A stretch of 64,000 bases of DNA, taken from assembly GCF_001050375.1 (NCBI RefSeq), contig NZ_KQ130485.1, positions 186,001 through 250,000 on the forward strand. The letters run 5' to 3'. The DNA is from Catenovulum maritimum (GTDB taxonomy: Bacteria > Pseudomonadota > Gammaproteobacteria > Enterobacterales > Alteromonadaceae). This document shows positions 1-9,986 of this stretch, one piece after another. How positions within the stretch are numbered: the stretch's first letter is position 1; each line of letters begins with the position of its first letter. The notes under the pieces were generated by a model. That model was not told the DNA's origin. It made no database searches and was given only the letters and a program-made list of their open reading frames with translations. The position numbers and the translations under genes were made by a program.

Positions 1-1160
1 AAGGTGCGCCATTGTAACGAGCCCATAGTGACTGTTTTTACATTATCTTCATCCTGATACATAAACCAGTTACAGCTGCCTTGAAGCTGTGCTGCCCTAA
101 TCGCCATATCAGCTTCAAGCAATATTTGAGTCAGGTTGTCGCCTGATTTGAAGGTCGCCACACCTATATGGTAGAAGCTATCTTTATCAACTTCTTTGGG
201 GAGCCGAACATGCTCAAGTGCTCTAAGTAAATGATTACAGAGTTGCTCTATTTCTCGGATGGCAATATTAGGCAAAATAATGGCTAAATCTTGTGAGCTA
301 TAGCGAGCAAAGATAGCTTGTGGATGTCTTCTTAGGCTTTGATTAATAATATTTGAGTATTGGTTTAACACTTCTATTGCTAAGTCTTCACCAAACTTCT
401 CTTGCAGTTCATCGTAATGATTAAAACGAATGCCGATAACCGCGCCTTGCTCAATTTGTTCTTCAATATTGAGTAATGCTTCTAGCCTATTTTCAAAAAA
501 AACTCGATTTCCAATCCCTGTTTCTGGATCTAAGAAGGTTTGAACCCGAATAAACTTGTCGACTTTGTTTTGTTCTTGTCTGGACCAAGAAAGTTCATCT
601 AGCAGTTGGTTTATAACAGTGAATAAATCTTCGTGTTGGCTCTTATTTCTCGCTCTAGCCGACAGGTTTAACCGTCGCGCTTTTCTTTCTAAACTAAATA
701 GCTGTTTTTCTGTGGTTCTGCTGAGTGACCAAAAAACTGAAAGGACAATTAGCCAAAAGCAAAAAAGGCTAACGGTAATAAAAATAATATGAGCCCCATC
801 GACAACTATGTATCTTAAGTAAAAGCTTTTATTGCCCTCAATAGTGAAATTTTCGCTTTGTTGTGACCAATCTAACCAAGACTCTGGATTTAGTGGGATT
901 CGCTTTTGTGTATCTAATTCGACAAACCAAGTCAATGTTGGATTGGACACTAGCGCTTGCTCTAATTCTTCTAGGCTAATCTCAGGTTTTAACTTAATTT
1001 GGTTAATAATATATTGATTGATTTGCTGCTCGGTAAGGTGGGAAATAGTTAAACACCAGACACTCACGCACGAAAGCATTAAAAAGCCTATGGCGATAGT
1101 GAATCTTCTTTGCCAAGCAAAGAGTGTTCTAGCTGATGTTTTTAGCGGAAGCGAGGCCAT
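1..1160 (-). CDS. csrD: CsrD/MshH-type degenerate GGDEF regulator, 3' end outside the window
   Basis: The visible 386 codons give a short cytoplasmic start, a membrane helix near residues 20-40, a periplasmic stretch, a second helix near 122-143, a linker and a GGDEF-family domain. The domain starts with a TGIGNR motif. The GGDEF signature itself is replaced by ARYSSQD near residue 287, as E. coli CsrD has ARYHRSD. The final SLQWRT matches the GNVRWRT junction of CsrD before its EAL domain, which lies beyond base 1. In E. coli CsrD promotes RNase E decay of the CsrB/C RNAs without being a cyclase or phosphodiesterase. I infer the same kind of role here. The start is ATG at 1158-1160, read in the frame of the domain. 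An upstream ATG in another frame stops after 14 codons. Confidence 0.8.
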   Translation of the reverse strand, partial: MASLPLKTSARTLFAWQRRFTIAIGFLMLSCVSVWCLTISHLTEQQINQYIINQIKLKPEISLEELEQALVSNPTLTWFVELDTQKRIPLNPESWLDWSQQSENFTIEGNKSFYLRYIVVDGAHIIFITVSLFCFWLIVLSVFWSLSRTTEKQLFSLERKARRLNLSARARNKSQHEDLFTVINQLLDELSWSRQEQNKVDKFIRVQTFLDPETGIGNRVFFENRLEALLNIEEQIEQGAVIGIRFNHYDELQEKFGEDLAIEVLNQYSNIINQSLRRHPQAIFARYSSQDLAIILPNIAIREIEQLCNHLLRALEHVRLPKEVDKDSFYHIGVATFKSGDNLTQILLEADMAIRAAQLQGSCNWFMYQDEDNVKTVTMGSLQWRT

Positions 1161-1340
1161 CCATTACCTGCATTACATTATAATTATTATTAAATAACTC
1201 TAACCTAAAATCCTATATTCGCAACTATTGGATGAAATTTATACAAAATAATGTTTATTAAGGAGCAAGAGGATAGCACTCAAATGCTGACAGGGTTATC
1301 TGTTATTAATCTATTGGCGTGGATACTTGGCAGTCGTTAT

Positions 1341-1372
1341 AAAGCCTAACATTAGGTTTAATCTTAGGCTTT
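1341..1372 (-). terminator. weak inverted repeat downstream of the 1382-1786 gene
   Basis: AAAGCCTAA at 1341-1349 and TTAGGCTTT at 1364-1372 form a 9-bp perfect stem with a 14-base loop, just after the stop of the minus-strand gene. There is no long T tract, so this is at best a weak terminator. Confidence 0.35.
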
Positions 1373-1381
1373 ATGAGGTGG

Positions 1382-1786
1382 TTATTTCATGAATGAAAAT
1401 AATTTAGAAAATAATCCAGCTTTTTCCGGTTTAATTTCTTGTGGTACAAAAATTCTCAAAGAGGCTGGTGCGCCTGGACCCCATGGCCACCAAGCAGCCA
1501 TAACTTCTGGAGATTCTTCTTCACCAAAAAGAAGTTGATCCCTTTCCATATCGGCAAAAATACCTGCACCTTGTTTTACTTCTTTTGGTGCTTTTTTGAT
1601 ATTTTTATTATTCCATTTTTGAGAAAAATGTTCCTTTAATGTTTGACTAACTTCAGGCATTAAAGGTTTAGGAATTTCGGCAATTAAAGCATCAAATCTT
1701 TGATCTGGTTGCCATTCAATTCCCTTCGGTAATTTAGCTAATAAACTATCACCGTGTTGTTTAATCATTTCTTGATTAACACTCAT
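1382..1786 (-). CDS. hypothetical protein, 134 aa
   Basis: I do not recognise this protein. It has no signal peptide or clear membrane helix. It is predicted soluble, rich in Lys, Glu and Pro, with a tryptophan-rich patch (AAWWPWGPG) near residue 97 and a Lys/Phe-rich end (KLFSFMK). It is transcribed away from the neighbouring secreted protein gene at 1928, with about 140 bases between the two starts. The reading frame has codon use like its neighbours and a plausible ATG start, so I regard it as a real gene of unknown function. Confidence 0.65.
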   Translation of the reverse strand: MSVNQEMIKQHGDSLLAKLPKGIEWQPDQRFDALIAEIPKPLMPEVSQTLKEHFSQKWNNKNIKKAPKEVKQGAGIFADMERDQLLFGEEESPEVMAAWWPWGPGAPASLRIFVPQEIKPEKAGLFSKLFSFMK

Positions 1787-1927
1787 TTTTCTAATTCCCG
1801 TTACAAACCAATCCCATAATTTTAGCAGAGTAAGGGGAATATAAGTATTAAATAATTTATGATTTAGTTCTCATTTTAGCTAAAAGCGCTTAATCTATTG
1901 ATTAGGATAAGTATGTGGGATTTAGGC

Positions 1928-3017
<1,090 letters not shown>

Positions 3018-3085
3018 CAATGTATTTTTAATACTTCACTTTAATCTGTTTTTGCTGATTAGATCTTCTGCCGTGTTTTTCAGAC

Positions 3086-4190
3086 AAAAAAAGCCCATAT
3101 TCATAAATGAAGATGGGCGATAGGGTAATACGAGATACAAGAGGAACACATTTAAATACAACATAAGAATAGACGCTGCTTTTTTGTATTAGTTCATTTA
3201 TTGTTGGTTTTTTCTTTGATTATTTTTTTGCTTGTTTCCTTGGATGTTTAACAAATCGTTTCATTGTTGTTTTTCGGGTAAAAAAAAGCCCATGTTCATA
3301 AATGAAGATGGGCTAAAGTGAGACATGAGATACTACAGGAACACATTTAAATACAACGTAGGAATAGACGCTGCTTTTTAGCATTAGTTCATTTTTTGTT
3401 GGTTTTTTCTCTGATTATCTTTTTGCTTGTTTCCTAGATGCTTAACAAATCGTTTCATTGTTGTTTTTCGGGCAAAAAAAAGCCCATGTTCATAAATGAA
3501 GATGGGCTAAAGTGAGACATGAGATACTACAGGAACACATTTAAATACAACGTAGGAATAGACGCTGCTTTTTAGCATTAGTTCATTTTTTGTTGGTTTT
3601 TTCTTTGATTATCTTTTTGCTTGTTTCCTAGATGCTTAACAAATCGTTTCATTGTTGTTTTTCGGGCAAAAAAAAGCCCATATTCATAAATGAAGATGGG
3701 CTAAAGTGAGACATGAGATACTACAGGAACACATTTAAATACAACGTAGGAATAGACGCTGCTTTTTAGCATTAGTTCATTTATTGTTGGTTTTTTCTCT
3801 GATTATCTTTTTGCTTGTTTCCTAGATGCTTAACAAATCGTTTCATTGTTGTTTTTCGGGCAAAAAAAAGCCCATGTTCATAAATGAAGATGGGCTAAAG
3901 TGAGACACGAGATACAAGAGGAACACATTTAAGTACAACATAGGAATAGACGCTGTTTTTTAGCATGAGTTCATTTTTTGTTGGTTTTTTCTTTGATTAT
4001 TTTTTTGCTTGTTTCCTAGGATGCTTAACAAATCGTTTCATTGTTGTTTTTCGGGCAAAAAAAAGCCCATGTTCATAAATGAAGATGGGCGACAGGGAGA
4101 TACTACAGGAACACATTTAAGTACTACATAAAGATAGACGATATATTTTTAGAATAGTTCAAACTTATTTAATTCTTTTGTGTTTTATTC
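3086..4190. repeat. tandem array of five ~194-bp repeats plus one partial copy
   Basis: The same unit recurs head to tail. The GCCC that opens its hairpin starts at 3093, 3288, 3482, 3676, 3870 and 4065, giving periods of 195, 194, 194, 194 and 195. Each unit holds a hairpin (GCCCAT...ATGGGC), a conserved block around GAACACATTTAA, a T-rich block and GTTTTTCGGGC just before the next hairpin. Read on the minus strand, each hairpin is followed by seven or more T residues, like an intrinsic terminator. On the plus strand it is followed by TAAAGTGAG, with no T tract. Units 2-4 are nearly identical. Units 1, 5 and 6 diverge. The array fills almost the whole 1.3-kb gap between coaD and the receiver gene. 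No convincing reading frame is kept across copies. Confidence 0.9.
3482..3675 (-). ncRNA. representative unit of a possible tandem small-RNA family
   Basis: This is one full repeat unit, given as the model of the array. On the minus strand an RNA starting in the following unit would end at the GCCCAT...ATGGGC hairpin plus T tract, at about 3475-3507. The stem pairs GCCCAT with ATGGGC and continues as TTCAT/ATGAA after one mismatch. I found no strong promoter in the unit, so transcription is inferred from the repeated terminator and from conservation, not shown. Alternatively the array could be a DNA-level repeat such as a protein-binding site. Confidence 0.3.
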
Positions 4191-4321
4191 GAATCTTTAG
4201 CTGAATGTGTTTAACCGAAATGAGTAAATTATTGAATTATCGAGTGTTGTAAATTTTTTCAGGCTAAACTTTAATTAAATATTAGCAATTAATGCTAACA
4301 GCCCTGCATCAGAGGAAAGCT

Positions 4322-4894
4322 ATGTTTTCGACTAAAGAGATCAAATTCTTACAGACTGAATTGAGCAAGTTTGTCAGTCGTACTCAACAAAGATTAGATG
4401 CACCAGAAGTTGAAGGGGATAAACGCGTTGCGATTGAATCAAGATTAATTACTGTTGTCTCCATTTTAAACAAAATAGAGCACCTTGATAATAAATCTGA
4501 AGAAAAACCTAAAGTGCGCAAGCTGCTACTCGTTGATGATGTTGAATCAATGCGCAAAGTCAATCGTCACTTTTTTATGAATATTGGTTTCAAGCAAGTC
4601 GACTTAGCAGAAAATGGTTTACGAGCATTTCAATTATTGAAACAAGCGTATGAAGATCAAGAGCCTTATCAACTCATTGTTTCTGATTGGGAGATGCCAA
4701 AAATTTCAGGTTTAGAATTATTGAAGATGGTTAGAATGGATAAAGATTTATGGAAAACGCCATTTTACTTAATTTCTTCGATATCAGAGAAACGACATAT
4801 CTTAAATGCAATTAATACTGGCGCAAATGGTTACATGGTGAAGCCAGTTAACCAACAGATGATTACCGAAAAATTCAAATCTTTTTTAGAATAA
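4322..4894 (+). CDS. CheY-like receiver protein with N-terminal extension
   Basis: A 190-residue protein consists of about 65 residues of helical N-terminal sequence followed by a complete receiver domain. The acidic pair is at D72/D73, the phospho-acceptor aspartate at D122 (VSDWEMP) and the conserved lysine at K174 (VKP). All key residues are intact, so it should be phosphorylated by a histidine kinase, none of which is encoded nearby. There is no DNA-binding output domain. The start at 4322 is preferred over an in-frame ATG at 4292 because GAGGAAAG lies just upstream of it. The N-terminal part is unrecognised and may bind a partner. Confidence 0.85.
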   Translation: MFSTKEIKFLQTELSKFVSRTQQRLDAPEVEGDKRVAIESRLITVVSILNKIEHLDNKSEEKPKVRKLLLVDDVESMRKVNRHFFMNIGFKQVDLAENGLRAFQLLKQAYEDQEPYQLIVSDWEMPKISGLELLKMVRMDKDLWKTPFYLISSISEKRHILNAINTGANGYMVKPVNQQMITEKFKSFLE

Positions 4895-4962
4895 GCATAA
4901 TATATTTGCATTTACGGCTTTTTAATATTATTTTGAACGTTGTTTTATTTGTTGAGGTTATC

Positions 4963-5559
4963 ATGGCGCGAAGAAGTGATCATACTAGAGAAGAATTAAA
5001 GCAGCTTATTTTAGACAGGGCTTTAGAGCATCTGCAAACTGAGCCGATACAAGGACTAAGTTTGCGTCAATTAGCTAAAAAAGTCGGGTATGTACCTAGC
5101 TCATTACTGAATGTATTTGGTAGCTATAATTATTGCCTGCTTGCTGTAAGCGGCATTGGGTTAGATCGCTTAACAAACTATTGCCAAAGAGCGATTGAGT
5201 CTAGCACTCAAGCAGAGACTAAAATTGCAGCTATGGCGCTAGCTTATTATCAATTCGCAACTGAACAAACCAATTTATGGCGGTTAATGCTAGAGCTTAA
5301 ATTAGCTGAAGATGAAGAAATCCCAGCAAATCATTTAAATAAAATTACCCATTTGTTTGGTTTACTCGAAGTGAGTTTAAAACAGTTAAAGCCAGGTTTA
5401 GATGAAACTGAATACACAGATGCAAGTCGAACACTTTGGGCCTCTGTTCAAGGGATTACACAAATGTCACTCGATGATAAATTATTTAGTCAGCCGCTAC
5501 TGGGAGAGAAACTGATTACGGATTTAGTGCGTCATTATTTAACTAGTTGGCAAAAATAA
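4963..5559 (+). CDS. TetR-family transcriptional regulator
   Basis: This 198-residue protein starts MARRSDHTREELK, with a typical TetR N-terminal helix-turn-helix (LSLRQLAKKVGYVPSSLLNVFGS) near residues 32-54. The C-terminal ligand domain resembles the WHG-type TetR C-domain. The start at 4963 is preferred because the upstream extension (MHLRLFNIILNVV) is not typical of the family. The gene ends 9 bases before the LplT/PlsC fusion gene, so it probably controls that operon in response to a lipid or lipid-like ligand. The ligand is inference from context. Confidence 0.85.
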   Translation: MARRSDHTREELKQLILDRALEHLQTEPIQGLSLRQLAKKVGYVPSSLLNVFGSYNYCLLAVSGIGLDRLTNYCQRAIESSTQAETKIAAMALAYYQFATEQTNLWRLMLELKLAEDEEIPANHLNKITHLFGLLEVSLKQLKPGLDETEYTDASRTLWASVQGITQMSLDDKLFSQPLLGEKLITDLVRHYLTSWQK

Positions 5560-5568
5560 GGAAATACC

Positions 5569-7473
5569 ATGTCACAATCTATTTTTAGCTTATTAAAAGA
5601 AAAACGATTTTTACCTTACTTCTGCACCCAAGCTTGTGGCGCAATGAATGATAATGTGTACAAAAATACTCTGCTATTGATTGTGGCTTTCCTGCTCCCT
5701 CAAACCTCTAATTCAAGCTTAAGCTCTGATGTTATTATCAATTTGGCCGCAGCTTTATTCATTTTACCTTTTTTCTTATTCTCGGCGCATGCGGGATTAA
5801 TTGCCGATAAAGTTGAAAAATCCAATTTGATTAAAAGATTAAAATTATTTGAACTCGGAATTATGTGCTGTGCGGCGTTAGCCATTTGGTTTCAGCAGGT
5901 TGAGGTGATGTTATTACTATTATTTTTAATGGGTACTCAATCTGCTTATTTTGGACCAGTTAAGTACGCTCTGTTACCTCAGCACTTGTCAAAGGAGCAA
6001 CTGGTTCAAGGCAACGCTTTGGTTGAGTTAGGTACTTTTGTAGCGATTTTATTCGGTACTTTAATCGCAGGTGTTTTAATCGGCTTAGACAATGGCACTT
6101 TATTTGCCGCTTGCTTAGTTGTTAGCTTAGCTTGTTTAGGGCTTTTTTCTGCCCAATTTATTCCTCACGCCAGCGCAGCTAATCCTAATTTAAAAGTTAA
6201 GTTTCAGCCGTTTCGACAATCTGTCTCTGTGGTTAAAATCGCCAAACAAAATAAAGCCGTTTTTTTATCCATTTTAGGGATTAGCTGGTTTTGGTTTTTA
6301 GGCGCAACCTATTTAACTCAATTTCCTAATTTTGCAAAAGTGTATTTAGCCGCAGAACCTGAAGTCGTTTCTATTTTGCTCGCTATCTTTTCGTTAGGTA
6401 TAGGCTTAGGCTCTTTACTTTGTAGCAAGTTATCTGGTTCTGATATTGAGTTAGGATTGGTTCCGATTGGCTCGATTGGCTTAACTGTGTTTGGTTTAAA
6501 TTTGTTAATTTCAACGCCAGAGCATGCCTATTTAACAACTCAATCTGCGTTTGATTTTATCCAAAATCCGGATAACTGGAGTGTCATGGTTAACCTCGGG
6601 TTAATCGGTATTTCAGGTGGGCTTTATATAGTGCCTCTTTATGCCATGGTTCAAAGTAGAAGTGACTCAAAACAGTTAGCTCAAGTGATAGCAGCAAATA
6701 ATATTTTAAATGCCTTGTTTATGGTGATGAGTGCATTATTCGCCATAGTTTGTCTTGCTGTGATTGAATTAAGTATTCCACAGCTGTTTGCGGTGATGGC
6801 GGTATTGAATGCCTTAGTTGCCTTATATATTTATCAGCAAGTCCCAGAGTTTACACTCAGATTTATGATTTGGTTGCTGTCTCATACTATGTACCGAGTG
6901 AAAACGTCTGGCTTGAATCACATCCCAAAATCTGGCGCTGTGGTTTTAGCGGCTAATCATGTTAGTTATGTCGATGCGTTAATTTTAGCCGGAGCCTGTA
7001 AAAGGCCGGTTAGATTTGTTATGGATAAAAGTATTAGTCAGATGCCAGGGCTTAAATACTTTTTCAAGCACGCAAAAGTTATCCCGATTTGTAGCCCTAA
7101 GCAAGATATAGCGACTTATAATTCGGCATTTGAGCAAATCCACCAAGCACTTAATAATGACGAAGTCGTGTGTATTTTTCCAGAAGGTAGGCTGACCGAA
7201 GACGGCGAACTGAATGAGTTTAGACGAGGGATTGAACTCATTATTCAACGCGATCCTGTGCCTGTTGTTCCTATTGGATTAATTGGTTTGTGGGGATCTT
7301 TTTTTAGTCATAAAGACGGTCATGCTTTAACCACTAAACCCAAACGATTTTGGTCAAAAATATCCGTTAACATAGCGCAACCAATTCCTGCAACGCAGCT
7401 TAATGCGGCTGACTTACAAGTTAAAATTCAGTCTATCTTAGACGCTAAAGAACAGGTGGTTTCCTATGCTTAG
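5569..7473 (+). CDS. MFS transporter fused to a PlsC-type acyltransferase (LplT-Aas-like)
   Basis: The N-terminal ~420 residues form a major-facilitator membrane domain of the LplT type (lysophospholipid flippase), beginning FLPYFCTQACGAMNDN. The C-terminal ~200 residues are a glycerolipid acyltransferase. The HX4D catalytic motif is NHVSYVD (H464, D469) and the second block is FPEGRLTEDGELNEFRRG from about residue 537. In the common three-part fusion an AMP-forming acyl-ACP/acyl-CoA ligase follows. Here the protein stops after the acyltransferase, at 634 residues. The likely role is uptake and re-acylation of lysophospholipids in the inner membrane, using acyl donors made elsewhere. It overlaps the next gene by 8 bases. 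Confidence 0.85.
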   Translation: MSQSIFSLLKEKRFLPYFCTQACGAMNDNVYKNTLLLIVAFLLPQTSNSSLSSDVIINLAAALFILPFFLFSAHAGLIADKVEKSNLIKRLKLFELGIMCCAALAIWFQQVEVMLLLLFLMGTQSAYFGPVKYALLPQHLSKEQLVQGNALVELGTFVAILFGTLIAGVLIGLDNGTLFAACLVVSLACLGLFSAQFIPHASAANPNLKVKFQPFRQSVSVVKIAKQNKAVFLSILGISWFWFLGATYLTQFPNFAKVYLAAEPEVVSILLAIFSLGIGLGSLLCSKLSGSDIELGLVPIGSIGLTVFGLNLLISTPEHAYLTTQSAFDFIQNPDNWSVMVNLGLIGISGGLYIVPLYAMVQSRSDSKQLAQVIAANNILNALFMVMSALFAIVCLAVIELSIPQLFAVMAVLNALVALYIYQQVPEFTLRFMIWLLSHTMYRVKTSGLNHIPKSGAVVLAANHVSYVDALILAGACKRPVRFVMDKSISQMPGLKYFFKHAKVIPICSPKQDIATYNSAFEQIHQALNNDEVVCIFPEGRLTEDGELNEFRRGIELIIQRDPVPVVPIGLIGLWGSFFSHKDGHALTTKPKRFWSKISVNIAQPIPATQLNAADLQVKIQSILDAKEQVVSYA

Positions 7474-7984
7474 AAATTACTTACGCTTAATTATATTTTC
7501 TTGCTGTCTGTTATCGGCAATCCAAATACCTGGGTTTATTCAACAATATTCACTTATTTCGAAAGCTAGGCTGGCCGAAGCGCAATTGAACTTGGCAGGT
7601 TTTCAACAAACCGCAGATAAATTTTTTGGCGGCAGCTTAGAAAAATTAATTGTCTATTACCAGCAAAGCGACGATCAAGTGATGCAAGCCGATGGCGTCA
7701 ATATAGATAGTATTTATCAAAGGGTTGAGTTACTAAAAGCTGAAACTGAAATATTAACTCAAGCCGAATATCAAATTGCGTGGCATTTATTGCAAAACCC
7801 TAATCCAGAGGTCATGCAGCAAGCTAAGCAAGAATATACTTATATAGTTCCACTCAATACCAATGCGATAGTATGGGGCGCTTTAGTGGCAACTATGGGA
7901 TGCTTATTGTTCGACCTAGTATTAAGTTTTGCTTTGTTAATGTTAGCTAAACTCTTTTCTGCTGCTGGGGTAAAGCAAAATTAA
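7466..7984 (+). CDS. DUF2937 family membrane protein
   Basis: This 172-residue protein has an N-terminal membrane anchor (residues 6-22), an extracytoplasmic helical region (LAEAQLNLAGFQQTADKFFGG and following) and a second long hydrophobic segment near residues 130-165. This layout and the FFGGSLEKLIVYYQQSDD block match DUF2937, a family of unknown function. It starts 8 bases inside the acyltransferase gene, so the two are translationally coupled and may act together in the envelope. A strong bidirectional hairpin follows at 8001-8036. Confidence 0.75.
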   Translation: MLRNYLRLIIFSCCLLSAIQIPGFIQQYSLISKARLAEAQLNLAGFQQTADKFFGGSLEKLIVYYQQSDDQVMQADGVNIDSIYQRVELLKAETEILTQAEYQIAWHLLQNPNPEVMQQAKQEYTYIVPLNTNAIVWGALVATMGCLLFDLVLSFALLMLAKLFSAAGVKQN

Positions 7985-8000
7985 AAAGAGCAGGTTAAAT

Positions 8001-8036
8001 AGAGTAAAACCGACGAATATTCGCCGATTTTACTCT
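8001..8036. terminator. bidirectional terminator between convergent genes
   Basis: AGAGTAAAA at 8001-8009 pairs with TTTTACTCT at 8028-8036, and the stem continues inward through CG-rich bases. A-rich and T-rich flanks serve both strands. It lies between the convergent genes ending at 7984 and 8061. Confidence 0.75.
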
Positions 8037-8060
8037 GACAGCTTGATATTGAGTAATTAG

Positions 8061-9986
8061 CTAATTAAATTGTCCAATACGCTGCATTTCATTTATCCCA
8101 ACATCTTCCATGGTTTGAGTGCTACCGTCACGCCATACAACGGTAATTTTTTCAACCTGATTTGCTTTGGCTAAACCAAAGTGGCATATATTCATAACAC
8201 TTTGCGAATGCGATGCACTGTGCGAACCAATTAATTGAAACTGTTGGCTGTCAGCCGTTGTGACAGTGACTTTTGCGCCTAAAGGATCAATACCAGTGGC
8301 AGAGTAACCAACTCGCAATAATAAAGAATTCATACCTGTCAGGTCTGTTTGATTTTGGTATAAATGCCAACGACCATTGTCGTCATCGCCACTTAATAAA
8401 TCTAGCTTGCCATCAAAGTCGTAGTCAAAAGCTGCGCCCATATCACCGTGCGAATCCATGCCTAATTCAGTCGCAGCGCCATGCTGCATTTGTGCTTTAA
8501 ATTGGTTGTTGCCTTGATTGATAAATAATGCATCTGTGACGCGCTCTTTTAATTCACCAAAACGATAAACAAAAAAATCAGCTAAGCTGTCGTTATTAAA
8601 GTCACCTGTTACTACTCCCCAGTTATTGTCTTGCGAGACACTAGGTAAATTTTCAGATATATCTACAAATTTGCCGTTATCGTTTCGTAATAACACGTCT
8701 GATAAACCTAAGCTTTGTGGAATCCAATCAGCTTTATAATCTTCAACACCTGAGAATGATGCACGTATATCCCATGCAAGATTATCTGTTAATTTCCATT
8801 CTACACGCCACTCACCGTTACCAAGATAACCTATATACCAGCCAGTTTCGGTAATTTCAGTTGGAAAACCTTGTGCTTGCTGTTGGCTAATACTCACGGC
8901 TTGTGCTGGTGTGGTTATTTGAGATTTACTTTCACCTAAATAAACCGGCATAAACTCCATTCGCTTAGCGCGTGGAAAATGGGAGAAATCGGTTAAGGTT
9001 AAGTCACCGTTGGCATGTAAAGTTAAGCCATCTTGGCTTTTATTGCCTTCGTCGCGTAGATCTAATCGTCTTTTTTGTTTATTAAAGGAGATCGCATTAT
9101 TGGCAATAGTGTAGTACAACTTGCCACGGGCAAAGTAGTAATCTAAATCGCCGTCGTTATCTATATCTGCTTGTGCTGCGGTTAATACGCCATGGTAACC
9201 ATCAGGCGCTTGAGGGAATACTTCAGCAGTAACGTCTTTAAAATTAAAGTCTCCGTTACCTTGCCATATAGATGTGGCGTGGTAGGCATTAAAGGCAATT
9301 AAATCAAATTTACCGTCATTGTTAAAATCGGTAATTAACACTCTTTCAGCGTCGATATCTTCAAAACCAGAACTCGCTCGGTAAACAAACTTACCGTTTC
9401 CTAGGTTTTCAAACAGTATGTTGCGCGGCACATCTTCACTGATCATTTTTTCGGCATTCACTTGCATAAAGTCTAAGTCGCCGTCGTTGTCTATATCAAC
9501 CCAGCGCACTGCACGACCACGCGCGCCCATTTCCGATAAACCAGCTTCAACTGTGACATCGGTAAATTCACCATTATCGTTGCGCAATAATCTTTGTGGT
9601 TGTGGTGTTGTGCCGTTACCTCCTCCTAACGAAATCAATACATCCTGATCTCCATCTAGGTCATAATCACCAGCTGCGATTCCGTGCAAATCTACTATTG
9701 GGTAAATATCCTTATTTTTACGATAAGTGCCATCACCATTAGCCATAAATAATTCAATTGGCGTCGTATTATGATTGGTTAATAACAAATCGTAGTGACC
9801 GTCATTATTGATATCAGCAATAGTGGGGCCACCATACTTCCAATTTGCTTCAGTTATCAATCCAACTTGTTGAGATACGTCATTAAAAACAATCTTGCTT
9901 TTGGTCATGTTAGTTGTCATGTCTGTAGTGCTGCAGCCTGTTACTCCAAGTGCAATCACAAGCATAATCTTATTCTTTAAAGCCAT
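8061..9986 (-). CDS. FG-GAP/VCBS repeat lipoprotein with UnbV/ASPIC C-terminal domain
   Basis: The 641-residue protein starts with a lipoprotein signal peptide whose lipobox is VTGC (Cys18). It carries many FG-GAP/VCBS-type calcium-binding repeats, with DINNDGHYDLLL and DYDLDGDQDVL type motifs near residues 58-70 and 105-118. More copies occur near 165-180, 215-230, 270-285, 465-480 and 520-535. Repeats of this kind fold as a beta-propeller. The end (LLRVGYSATGIDPLGAKV to the C-terminus) matches the ASPIC/UnbV domain seen in CRTAC1-like proteins. Residues ~290-440 are an unrecognised insert between propeller blades. It is probably a surface or periplasmic lipoprotein. The ligand is unknown. 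Confidence 0.85.
   Translation of the reverse strand: MALKNKIMLVIALGVTGCSTTDMTTNMTKSKIVFNDVSQQVGLITEANWKYGGPTIADINNDGHYDLLLTNHNTTPIELFMANGDGTYRKNKDIYPIVDLHGIAAGDYDLDGDQDVLISLGGGNGTTPQPQRLLRNDNGEFTDVTVEAGLSEMGARGRAVRWVDIDNDGDLDFMQVNAEKMISEDVPRNILFENLGNGKFVYRASSGFEDIDAERVLITDFNNDGKFDLIAFNAYHATSIWQGNGDFNFKDVTAEVFPQAPDGYHGVLTAAQADIDNDGDLDYYFARGKLYYTIANNAISFNKQKRRLDLRDEGNKSQDGLTLHANGDLTLTDFSHFPRAKRMEFMPVYLGESKSQITTPAQAVSISQQQAQGFPTEITETGWYIGYLGNGEWRVEWKLTDNLAWDIRASFSGVEDYKADWIPQSLGLSDVLLRNDNGKFVDISENLPSVSQDNNWGVVTGDFNNDSLADFFVYRFGELKERVTDALFINQGNNQFKAQMQHGAATELGMDSHGDMGAAFDYDFDGKLDLLSGDDDNGRWHLYQNQTDLTGMNSLLLRVGYSATGIDPLGAKVTVTTADSQQFQLIGSHSASHSQSVMNICHFGLAKANQVEKITVVWRDGSTQTMEDVGINEMQRIGQFN

Noticed and set aside
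3086-4190. Short peptides encoded by each repeat (MRYYRNTFKYNVGIDAAF on plus; MKRFVKHLGNKQ... on minus)
   Set aside because: The plus-strand start codon is lost in units 1, 5 and 6. The minus-strand frame is shifted by a one-base insertion in units 1 and 5. There is no consistent ribosome binding site.
3086-4190. CRISPR array or integron cassette array
   Set aside because: The whole 194-base unit is repeated without unique spacers. It has no attC core arrangement and no cas or integrase gene nearby.
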